This document shows positions 11,107 through 22,052 of a stretch of DNA of 64,000 nucleotides, piece by piece (position 1 is the first letter of the stretch; the number at the start of each line of letters is the position of its first letter). The DNA comes from Nissolia schottii (lineage: Eukaryota > Streptophyta > Magnoliopsida > Fabales > Fabaceae). The translations under genes were made by a program, and so were the position numbers. The stretch lies in NCBI GenBank assembly GCA_003254905.1, contig QANU01084588.1, forward strand, positions 165,497-229,496, written 5' to 3'. Below the pieces are notes generated by a model, which saw only the letters and a program-made list of their open reading frames with translations, was not told the DNA's origin and did not search any database.

Positions 11107-11877
11107 ATGGCTAGACCCACTCCCACTCACACTCACACTCACCCACCACCGCTGAACCTGCAACCACAACCACTGCATCCACCACCACCGCAGCGACAAC
11201 AACCACCGCTGCAACCACCACCGTCGTACGCCGCGGCGGAGGGGAGAGGACTACCCACCGTCATCGCCACCAAGGCAAAGAGGCCGCGGCCGCCGTCGGG
11301 CCGCACAAACCTGGCCTCGTGCGTGGTGGCCACAATCTTCCTGATCTTCATCGTGATCGTGATCCTAATCGTCTACTTCATGGTGTTCAAGCCGCAGGAT
11401 CCCAAGATCGCCGTCAGCGCCGTCCAGCTCCCGTCGTTCTCCGTCGCTAACGGCACCGTCAACTTCACGTTCGCACAGTACGCATCCGTCAAGAACCCTA
11501 ACCGGGCGGCGTTCTCCCACTACGACAGTTCCCTCCAGCTGCTCTACTCCGGCAACCAGGTCGGGTTCATGTTCATCCCCGCCGGCCAGATCGACGCCGG
11601 CCGGACTCAGTACATGGCCGCCTCGTTCTCCGTCCAGTCGTTCCCGCTGACGCTGCCGCCAGCGGCGACGATGGGGGTTCCGACGTTGGCAAACGGAGAA
11701 GGGGTCGGGTTCAACTACGGGCTGAGGGTGCAGCCGACGATGGAGATCGAGTCGAAGCTGGAGATGGCGGGGCGCGTGAGGGTTCTCCACTTCTTCAGCC
11801 ACCGTGTGCAGGCCAGTGCCGGTTGCAGGGTCGTCATTGCCGTCGCCAGCGGAGCTGTCTTAGGTTTTCACTGCTAA
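11107..11877 (+). CDS. LEA_2 / NDR1-HIN1-like (NHL) membrane protein
   Basis: A single exon gives 256 aa. A proline- and histidine-rich cytosolic N-terminus (residues 1-65; THTHTH and PPPP runs) is followed by a basic patch, one strong transmembrane helix at about 72-93 and an extracytosolic LEA_2 domain at about 100-250. The VKNPNR motif, typical of NHL proteins, lies after the first strands. N-glycosylation sequons occur near NGTVNFT. NHL proteins sit in the plasma membrane or plasmodesmata and are linked to pathogen and stress responses; the role of this member is not known. The coding region is far richer in G and C than its flanks, which produces long antisense open frames without meaning. 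The start at 11107 is chosen because the upstream ATG only adds translated CT repeat. Confidence 0.88.
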   Translation: MARPTPTHTHTHPPPLNLQPQPLHPPPPQRQQPPLQPPPSYAAAEGRGLPTVIATKAKRPRPPSGRTNLASCVVATIFLIFIVIVILIVYFMVFKPQDPKIAVSAVQLPSFSVANGTVNFTFAQYASVKNPNRAAFSHYDSSLQLLYSGNQVGFMFIPAGQIDAGRTQYMAASFSVQSFPLTLPPAATMGVPTLANGEGVGFNYGLRVQPTMEIESKLEMAGRVRVLHFFSHRVQASAGCRVVIAVASGAVLGFHC

Positions 11878-13780
11878 TCCCTCTTCTTCTTCTATTTTAT
11901 TTTTTCAATTTTTAATTTTTGAGGGTAATTGTAGAATTTTAGTACTAGTAATTTGTTTGTTAGTGACGAAATCCATGGGGGAAATTGCTAATTTGGCTAT
12001 GTGAAAGTGTATGTAATGTATACCAAGGTCAAGTGATGTTGGCGTCAAAACCTAATTGTAAAGAACATTTTTCATTTTTGGTTTCTTTGAATGCAGAGTT
12101 TTGTTCCTTGTTTGTTGTGGGGAATTATTGATGTTCCCATTAGTAACAAACACTAGTACTATAGTCTAGAACTGGAAAGGTTTTGATCTATTAAACTCTC
12201 TCTCTTTTTCTTTTTCTTTGTTTTGATTAATAAACGTGAGGGTATGTGGGACCATGAGTGGGGGAGTGGTTATGTTGCTTTATTGAGACAAGTTAAAGGT
12301 AGCAAGTAAAGTGTTTTATGTATGAGGGAAGAGGCAGAAAGAAGAGGATGGGGAATGATGAGTTTGAAAGGAAAAGATGGAGGGAGAGGGGGAAGCTTTT
12401 TCCGCCTTTTTTTTGGGGCTGATTAATTGTAGGTTAAGCAAAGTTGGATACCGTATTTGATATATTTGTGAAAGAAGTCATCTTAATAGACTAAATTATA
12501 TCACTTTCGGATCATAGGATGTTGAAATTAAGGAATCCAAGTTATCCACTGAATTCATTAAAACACTAGAAATCCAAGTTATCACTCCTCTCATCCCGCC
12601 TTTTGAGGTCTACTTCATAAAGTGAATCTTATGATTATTGTGAAAAGAGAATGATAAGCTGTAGATACATTTGTATATATTCAAAGAACATTTTAAACAA
12701 TAATTGTCTAGTAATAAAATATCACGGTGAATATATTATTAACATTGTCACAAACTTATCCTAAAAAAAAGTCATTATCACAAACTTCTATTTCAACTTT
12801 AAGTAGTTAATTTTCTTAAGCAAAGGCTGAAACGTTAATATGTGTGAATTACAAAATGATTTTTGCAAACACAAACGGACAGAATTCGCCGATTCGGAGT
12901 GGGGGCCTGGCATCTTTGCTTTGGGTTGGGTTTGGCATGGCGTAGGAGCATGGACCGATCATACCTAAAAGATCGTGAAACGCGCCACTCTTTAGGGAAG
13001 TTGATTTTGTGTTGTCTTTTTTGATGCTAAGTAATTATTATAAAACTCCTTTCTTTTTCTTTGTTTTTTTAATTGTAAGTGGCAAGTGGCAAGTGGCAAT
13101 GGCATCTTCATATAGAAATACTGAAATATTACGCCTACGATATCTACTAAGTACTTTAGCGAATAATAAAAATGTTTTTTGGGAAAAATATTGTATGGGT
13201 TATGGGTCCGGCTGTCCAGGTGCTGTCTCCGACTTGCAGCAAGGTTAAATGATGAAGCTTAGCAAACAATTCCAAAATATTTCATCAACACAGTCGAGAT
13301 ATACACAGTAATGGGCAAAAACCATCTTGTTGAGAGGGACACTGTGTGAAAGAATATATTCGAAGTGTGATTTTTTTTCTTTTCTTTTTTAATTTCTCGT
13401 GAAGTGTTTGGTTTAAAGAAATTAGTAATATTTGGTTTAAAATCATTAGGGAATATTCAGTTCCTGTCTCAAAACAAAAAAAAGATGAAAAATCATAAAT
13501 ATGTATGGAGAATGGGACAACAGAAAAAAAACACTTTGGATTTTAATTTTTAAGATAATTTTTAAACTAATTTTGTATATTAAAAAAAAACATGAAAAAC
13601 ACCTCATTCAAACAATGAGGACAAATCTACAAGTTACAACAGCCACCTCTAGATATGAAACAATAAGACAAATGAATAATTCATAATATATTGAAAGAAT
13701 TTAATCAATCCTTACATGTAAAACCAGAACCAGCAAGCATCGTCCAATATGCATTCCCCAACCCAATATGGTTACAAGAG
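11878..13780. other. Intergenic region
   Basis: This is AT-rich DNA between the LEA_2 gene and the hydrolase pseudogene. It includes a short triple repeat of AAGTGGC near 13077-13098. The open frame at 13009-13248 has no recognisable product. No gene is supported. Confidence 0.55.
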
Positions 13781-15132
13781 CTATTTGTAATTGTAGACCT
13801 TGTGTTCCAGGGCCAAGTCAGGTTTCCACCACTAGTGAATCCCATGTGCTTCTTTGAAATCTCGCGCAGGAGTAGCATTAGATACCAGAGAAGCTGGAGG
13901 AATGAGGTGCAGTGCTTCAGATTCTTTCCCAAACGCATTCATCAGCAGGCCGCCAATTGAGCTTTGAGTTGCTATCTTTCAATCACTCCTGCTCCGATCT
14001 CTTCCATTTTTCTTCTGTGTTCAAAGTATCCGATATACTCCGAGCATATATGGTCTGATGGATTCACGAATAAACTTGGGACCCAGGCAGCCAAAACTGC
14101 AAATGCATCAACAGACAAATCCTTGTTCTGCTGCGGCTTGTGTCTCGTAGCATAGGTGAGTCCAGCTGTTAGCACGCTGCCGGCGATCCGAATCCCGTGT
14201 TTCACACTCTCATTGTTGATCCTCTCATGGAGGGTTGGAAAAAAAAGGCTTCAATAAACCTGCCATTCTTGGCCATGATTTTCCCAGCAAGCAATCCCAT
14301 TGCTGCTCCTAGGGAGTGCCCTGCCAACCAAACATTTGAATCGCCGGCTGTCACTACCATGTTCTGAACAGCTTGAATGGCTATGTTAGAGCGAGAAGTT
14401 TGATGAAGTCCTTGGCTGATAAATTGAAGATCCAAGTCAATATCGCGCGACACCGAGTTTGTTTTGGTTAGAGTCCCTCAAAAGGCGATCACGTGGAGCT
14501 CCGTGTAAAGTGTCATCAGATAACGTTGAACTCATAGATTGCACCAAAGATGGAAGAATCAACATCATCTACAGCGTATGAAGCAACTGAAAGTTGAAGA
14601 ATGTCCACCAAGGCGGCGCAAGTGCATCTGGACCTTCACGTTTTGCTTGCCGGTCCCTTTCTATAACGTAAACGCCTTGGACCTAACTAGCAGCTACTGA
14701 CATTCGATGATGTGCATTATCCCTGAACCAAATGATTCTAATTAGAGAGATAAATGCAAATCCTCAGATTCAACTTTTACGATTCAAAATGATTAATCAA
14801 ATCAACTAGTATTTTCAGTATCGGAGCACTAGGGAAAAATAATGTCCTACTATATGCAAGATAAATATTGCTTTAAGACACGTTAGCATGACATATTTCC
14901 TAATACCCAGTAATGTTATGTTGACAATCAAAATGAATAATTTTGGGACAACTACATTCACAGAGTTGACCATTTTAGTTTTCATGCTATAATTGCTCAA
15001 CAAATAATCCAACTGTACAATGCAAAGTTAAGAAAATGGGGAAAATTTAAAAGTGGAAGTTTTATCTTACCATTTGACAAAAGTAAGATGCAAAGGTCCC
15101 GAGAGGTCAAACACTTCCCTCTCAGAGGGCAT
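13781..15132 (-). pseudogene. Decayed alpha/beta-hydrolase, At4g10955-like (lipase class 3-like)
   Basis: Exon 1 is 15071-15132 (MPSEREVFDLSGPLHLTFVK) and ends at a good GTAAGA donor. Exon 2 begins at 14722 after a CAG acceptor and keeps the frame across the junction (tg|g, Trp). Family landmarks follow: RMSVAAS, VQGVY, PPWWTFFNFQLL, the nucleophile elbow AGHSLGAAMGLLAGK, FVNPSDHICSEYIGYFEHR, RDFKEAHGIH and the C-terminal VYNYK. Damage: a stop replaces Leu in RMSVAAS* (14683-14685), a frameshift follows FNFQLL, another disruption sits after MRGSTMRV near 14205, a further frameshift follows GAGVIER near 13972, and a stop replaces Gln in GIH*WW. Because the intron is kept this is an in-place or segmental-copy pseudogene, not a processed one. 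Family naming is from memory of Arabidopsis and soybean proteins. Confidence 0.88.
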
Positions 15133-17172
15133 TGCACCTTATACAACACCCCGCTGCCTTCCTACCAAGTATCTTAATAAAAAAAGGAAAGAAAATGGAT
15201 CAGTACTCAGGCCAATAGGATTCTCAGTTTGTTTCTGCATATATCAAAATCTCCCGCTGCTAGAAATGGTAAATGATCTACGTTTATTTACAGCAAATGC
15301 ATCATCTCAAAAGGCATTGCCCTACACAACATACTGTTGAATGAAGCATATATTACATGTTTGATGGGGGNTATATTAAAATATCTTATTGAAATAGATA
15401 TTAGACTAAAAAAATTTTAAAAAAAAAAAATCAATTTTTTATAATAAAAATATATTTTTAATTAAAAAATATATATTATGTTTTGATGTATAAAATGATC
15501 TTAAGCAAAAAAAAAATTGTTTTTTAATATATATATATATATATATAAAAAATAATAAAAATAATAAAATAAAATGACAAACCAACAGGTCAGGTTGATT
15601 TTGACAACTTGGACCGACATCCAACCCAACACAAGTGATGGGTTAGGCAAGTTTGTCGTTATACCAACCCAAAGAGAGCCGAGTTGGGTCAGGTTGGTAG
15701 GTCGGACCCACAAAAGCAAGAAGACATTACATAGAGACAAAAAAAATTTGTTATTTATACTCATCTTACCTAATACATCATATTGACTCAGATGCTACCT
15801 ATCATTTGATTGGATTTAAATCTCATCTCATGGTGAATAATTATGCCAACAAAATGTTTCAACTAACATAGTTCAAATAAAGAAGCTTGGAAGAAAAAAA
15901 AAAAAAAAACCCTGTTCCTACTTAAACCTCCCTTTGTGGCAATACATGTCACTCAAAATTCATCAATTAGTCTTTTAGCACCTACCCCCTACTCCTCTTG
16001 TTCAAACTCAAAAGCACCATCATATCCAATATTCAACTAATCATTGTTGATCAACGAGAACGAGAACGACGATGGGCGACTAGAATGAAAAAGGCGACTA
16101 GAATGAAAAACAATGTCAGAGAAGAACAAACAACTCATCGATGTACGCATTCGCGGAATGAAAGGCGCATATGAGACATGAGAATATGCAATTAATTGTG
16201 TATACGATAAATAACATGAAAAATCGAAGAGAAAGATGAAGTATGGAACAAAATGGAAAATGAGAGGGAGCAGACACCAATCCATGAGAGAATGAAAAAT
16301 CGAAATCGATAGAGAATGCTTACCGGTGAATCGGAGAGGCTAAGCCCTGGAATGAATGTAGATTCAGATTACAACGTCTCCGTCATCGTGTTCTGGCTGA
16401 GCAATCAACGCAATGTTATTACGTAAAGACGAAGAAGGTATTATATTGGTAAACGACGTCATATGGCGACGTGCTTCGCCGTATGCTTGTGCGTTTGCCA
16501 CAGGCCCACAGATTGCACCACGTACTTCGGCTTGGCAAATAAATCAGTACAACCATTTGGGTTCAATGCTGAAGATATTTGGCGCCATTGTATTTATCAC
16601 TTGCGTTGTTTTAACCTTTTTCGGTTAAAGTTTCGCACTTATTTGAACCTTATTTGTCCCATTGAACTGACGAGAATCTGAACTCCCACCCACCCAACCA
16701 CCGAAGTTAGTAAAACGTCATCAGCGTTAACAGAGACAAACGAAAAGGGAAGTTCCGTTTTAGGCTGTCCCACTAAATTTCAAGATTGACTCGTCATTCC
16801 AGCTCCATAATCTTCTGGAGCATACGAAAACAACGCAAGTTTGGGCACGAAATGAAACCATCATCCCGTCGCAGGCATAGTTGTAAAAAATTTCCACACT
16901 GCGATCTTCGCAAAAATACTAAAAAATAGGGGATATGGGACTGGGAGAAAAAGAATTGAAAGATCCACTTATGTTGTAGCCTAGAGGGCGTGAAGAAACT
17001 CAAATAATCTCGCCCAAAAAATGGATTTTTCTTTCCCGTTCAGAATCAATAAAGATGACAATACAAAGATTGGATACTTTAAATGACAACAAAATAGGAC
17101 TACATCAAGAATGACCGTAAAAATAATAATACTGCGGTTTCTCGTATAACGAGATGGGCATACACATATCAA
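15133..17172. other. Intergenic region between the hydrolase pseudogene and DRP1A
   Basis: It contains an N at 15371, an AT-rich block with an (AT)n run at about 15528-15547, a degenerate AACCCAACCC-type patch at about 15570-15715, and a short direct duplication of GGCGACTAGAATGAAAAA at about 16075-16109. On the minus strand, 16325-16400 resembles a leader exon ending in CACCG before GTAAGC, possibly the old 5' UTR of the pseudogene. No protein-coding gene is supported. Confidence 0.45.
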
Positions 17173-20100
17173 CTACTTAGACCAAGCAACTGCATCTATT
17201 TCAGCTTGTGCACTTCGGTATAACTCAAGCCTCTTAGCAAGGCCACTACGCCGTTCCATAATTGCAGGATCCTCATTAAGCAATGAGGACAAACGCTTGG
17301 GCTGCAAAGAAGATTTATGCAGGAAGTCAATATTTAATCTCTTTAGCAAATATCAAAACCAAATGATAAAACAGCACAAGATTAGAAAGTTCAACAAATA
17401 AATGAAAGCATAAATCATTAAGCTTGAAAAGACAGATTTATTCTCACATCCATTTTGCCTAAGTCAGTGAAAAAGTGATCAAGTAGGCTTCGTTTTGCTT
17501 CCCGCACTTGACAATAGACGATGGACTTGGGAATTGAATGCCGCAGGGTTGCACAGACCATATTAACATACGACAAAATTGTGGTTCCTGTTTATACAGA
17601 GAGGTTCAGAATGATCGGTAGTTCAATGCATTTCTTCCAACATATACATTCTCTATTAAACTATAAGAACTAGTCTGCAATTTCAGACCAAATTTAAGAC
17701 TACATTTTTGTAATACTTACCTATTCTCCTTAGATATGAATCGTTATATCTATCAAAAATAGAATGCGTAGGATTGCCACCCTTATCAACATCTTGAGGA
17801 AGCTTCCGAAAGAAATCAACTGTCAGATAGCCACACTCCATATCAACAAGCAGTAGTGTGGCCTTTTTGCTTTCCTCCCTCATTCTTTCCAGTGAATCAA
17901 TAGCTGCACCCCCAACCTCAACCCTAAGACCAGGATATTGCTTCAAGTCCTGTGACTCAACAAAACCAGCATTATGTATTAGCTTGTGATGTGAATCTTA
18001 AGAAGCACATGGCAAGAAATACAACAGAAACATTGAATAGAAAATACTAGCAATAACATACCACAGTCTCGTTAACAGCTTTGTGAACGAGGTCCTTCAA
18101 TAGGGAATGGACCTGGATGCATTCAATTCAAAGAAACACGTCAAAAACCATAAACAGGGGAACCAGGATACAACAATATTTTGAAGCATCAAATTGAAAA
18201 ATTCACCAGTTTACAGGCATTTGACAAGATTGAAGTTGAGGTTATAGTTTTAATATCAAGAGTCTAAGTCGCCAACTCAGACTAATATGAAAATAATGCT
18301 CAAGTATAGTATGTCATCATGTACCTTTTTCCATCTCAAGATCTCAAACCAAAAAAAAGAATTGGGCACAAATAAATTCCCATTGAGGAGTGACAATCAG
18401 TGATGATTTTCCTATTGCTGTTGGTGATTATTTAACAGAGATAATCATACATACCGCATCAACAGCAGCCTCAGCAGGGCCCCTGATAGTAATCAGAGAA
18501 GATTCAATGAGTCGACGGTATCCTTGTTCTGGAGCTATAAGATGAGGTTGATACCCATCAGCTTCGGTAATAAGTTTCCTTATATTTTCCATTGAAAGCT
18601 GTTTATCAAACTGCAATCTCTTCAAAGCTGCAGGGAGCTGATTGTCAAAGACATTATATATTTTATCACCTCCAGGCCGCCTGTAGGAGTTTTGTAAATT
18701 GAAATTAGTCTAGAATACATTGATAGAGCACTAAGGTAAAATAAAAAGAACAGGGCAATGAATAATTGAGATAGATACAGAAAAAGTAACACATACACGC
18801 CATCAAGATGTTCTTTAAATATCTGATCAAACGAGCGGCATATTTCCATGATTGAATACAACTTTCCCTGCGTGAAATTAGCTATCCGTCATACAAAATC
18901 CATATATAAAACAGTCAGGATCCCAGAAAATGGAGTGCAGTAATATCTTCTATCACCACAGCTATCAGAAATGAGTTCACGAAAATCAAAGGAGATTGTG
19001 GAAATGGATATTCACAAACGTACAAGATCTTTTGTGCATTAGACGTGTATAAATAACCCAATTGGAATTGATAATTCAAACAGATTGAACAATGAAGAGC
19101 AAACATACCCCAGCATCAGCTGCAACAGGCTTCCCTAACCGTGTCAGTTCAGCTTCAATTTCAGCAATTGTTTTGTTAATAAGCGATTGGATGCCCGGAA
19201 TTTTGGACTTGATTACTGTCTCTAAATGCTGAAGATTTGAACATCATTGTATAGGCATTAGAAAGCACTAGAACAACAATTACATGAAACAAAATCAGAG
19301 CATTAGACAGATTATGCTACAAATTGTTAATTTTGTACCTTCGAGAGCATCTTGGCTAGATGCTCAGAACCCATTCTGGGAGCCAGGTGTTTATACTCAG
19401 GGGTACTAGAAAAGTACTCACGTTCTCTACGCCTGGCAGCAATCATGTCAACATTCTTGTTTATGTCTGCTTGTGATCTATTCACAACACCAATCCAAGG
19501 AAACTTCAACCTATAAGCTCTTCCCTCCAATATCTGAGCAAGCAAAAAAGAATATATATCATACAAATCAGTATTGAATCAGGTATCAAAACTTCTTCAA
19601 TTCTTAAGAGTGAAACTTCTGTCCATTCACGACAGGAGATAAGTGAGGATTAATGAGTAGCAAGCACACTCGATACTGCGTCAGAAAGGTTAAATCTTTA
19701 ACATGAGAACCTTTTGATCTTTAGGTAACGTTTGGTTCTTGTTTTGTGACAGAATTGACAGAGACAATGGGACAGTAGAGATGCATCTCTCTCCTCCCTT
19801 CTTTTTGAAAATATATAAATTAGCTTAAAAATTGTCCCTGAGACATGTCACTTTTGTGTACAAAAAAATTAATTCAAAACCTGTCTCACGATAAGAACAA
19901 TTTTAAGTTTTTTTTTTTTTTTCTTCGTCCTCTTCTCAAACATGTTTCTATCTCCCAGGACCGGAACCAAGCAGCACCTTATAGACATTTCATATACTTC
20001 CTTATCATTCATTGAAACCAACATTCCCAAAGAATAAACAAGACTTCAGTGTCAATTGAAATCAAGCTCCTATACTCAAATATATTCCGGACCACTTTCC

Positions 20101-22052
20101 CAATAAGCATACTTCAGGAGGGACTATGAGGTATCTAATTTTCATATTTTGAAAATAATAACAACACAAACATGAAAGAATTTCAGATTCCTTTTTCATT
20201 ATTGAATTATCACCAGGTCATGGCGCGTTGACATATTATTAGAACTATAAAATTCAACTTACATCGACAGCATCAGTGCCCTTGTCCATAAGATCAATCT
20301 TTGTCAAAACTCCAATAGTCCTATCCCCTGAAAAGTTAAATCAATAAGAATTAGAACACTAGCAGACATTTTTCTTTAAGCGTGAAAATTCAATCAGCTT
20401 GTTCTCAACAAATTAACAACGCAAACTGCCACAATCATGGTGAAGTTTACATTTAATAACATTCTCATGAAACAATGAAAAGCTTCATTAAATGCATGCA
20501 ACATTAAGAGTACTAAAAGCTCAAAAAAATACTGAAATTACCAGTAGGATCCACTTCACGGGAGATTTTAATTGCGTCTGATGTTGCAAGATCTTGATTA
20601 GCTGGTGAAATAGCCAAAATTATACAGTTTGGCTGACAAAATAACATCAATTTCAGCACACTGCATTTTCCCACATGGAAATATATTTTTTCCCCAAAAA
20701 ATGCTATTAAGTAATTCCCTCAGTTGTTGAAAAGCAACTGCGAAGTTCAGAAAAATTAAGCAGTGCTAGATTTTTTGCACCACCCACAAACTTTGCATAA
20801 TAGAGTTTCTAGTAATGTGAATATTGTAAATATTATATCATACAATTTGTGGCAGGGAGCTAAAAAGTTATATGATGCTGTTTTCTATTAGAAGCTTTAG
20901 AACTTGAATGAACGCTACCTTTTCAATGTAGGAGCGAACCATATTCTCAATGTCTAGAACAATACTATCTGGTTGACCCTCTGTATTTCATAAAACCATG
21001 TGTTAGCATCTTGTTCATCATAAATTTGAACAACTCGAAAAATATGGACAAAAGAGGCATCTCATCAATTTGTTTCTTACCTATAGCAACCTTTGTAAGC
21101 CCGGGAAGATCAATGAGCGTCAAGTTAACCACTGCAAAGGTTCAAGAGATCACCCGAAGTTGAACATTTGAATAACAAATAACAAACAAGCAGTTCACGA
21201 GACAATGTTCCAAGAGCTATCGACGACAAGTAGAAAAGCAGGATTCAACAGAAGATAGCTATTTACCATTAGGAGAATATATACTAAGATGAATAGGGAC
21301 ACTTGAAATTTGTTTGGTTCGTCCAGTCTCTCTATCAGTTTCATCTTGAATCTCCTTCCTCACAGCAACTGAACAAAATTACACCACCATCAAACACGCA
21401 CAAACATGGAAATAAATTGAAAATCGATCAACAACATTCATTCAAATCAACATTACAATTCATTTATGATGAGCAAACGATAAATAGAAACAAAAAGCAC
21501 GTAAGGAACCAAGAAGAGTAAAAAAACCAAGAAAGTACCAAAATCAGTGAACCTCTTCCTCGGTAGGTGGAGGAACTCTGCATACTCTCTGCTTCCCTCT
21601 TCGATTTTGTGAAGCTGCAACACCAGCGGTCGCCGGGTAACAATCCCTGCAAAAACGCTTTTCACGCATCAATTTCCAATACTCACAACAAAGCTCATCA
21701 AAACTATAAATACGAATAAAAAAAACAAAAGAAAAGGTAGATACTGTTATTGGAAGAATGGAATGACCTGATCCACGAGGTAAGAAGTCCTTGCCGACAA
21801 CGCTCTCTAACACCGAGGACTTTCCGGAACTCTGAAAGAGAAAAACGAGCAGCAACATTAAGAATAAGAAGCAGAGGAGTCAGTTAGATGCAGATCGGAA
21901 GAGAGGGAGATCGGAGATGTGACCTGGCCACCGACGACGGCGATGGCGGGGAGGGAGTCCCAGAGAGTAGGGAGAGCACTGGCCTCGCCGTGGTCGCCCA
22001 AGGCGGTACAAGCTCTCTGGATTTTGTTCACCAAAGAGATGAGATTATCCAT
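17173..22052 (-). CDS. DRP1A: Dynamin-related protein 1A / phragmoplastin
   Basis: Sixteen exons (transcription order): 21924-22052, 21768-21831, 21539-21646, 21267-21368, 21081-21131, 20919-20980, 20542-20632, 20263-20327, 19339-19533, 19109-19228, 18797-18867, 18455-18680, 18062-18112, 17721-17949, 17448-17587, 17173-17301. They sum to 610 aa, the usual length for DRP1A. The large GTPase polymerises at the cell plate and at clathrin-coated pits and drives membrane tubulation and fission. Visible parts: N-terminus [21 protein letters not shown]-loop GGQSSGKS (41-48); DLPG (142-145); TKID (211-214); middle domain; C-terminal GED ending DAVAWSK. As in all plant DRP1 proteins there is no PH or proline-rich domain. 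Exon 11 uses the GT|GTATGT donor, since the alternative two bases earlier breaks the frame. Nothing suggests damage. Intron 8 holds a MITE. Confidence 0.96.
19724..19978. mobile_element. TTTGGT-type MITE in DRP1A intron 8
   Basis: The left end is GTAACGTTTGGTTCTTG and the right end GGAACCAAGCAGCAC, an imperfect inverted pair related to the elements in CBL introns 2 and 6. The interior includes GACAGAGACAATGG and CTGAGACATGTC words. Ends are approximate; CTTTAG and CTTATA flanks are only weakly alike. Confidence 0.5.

Noticed and set aside
11365-11802. Antisense open frame in the LEA_2 gene
   Set aside because: Produced by the high GC content of the sense strand; composition is Arg/Glu/Val-rich without a family.
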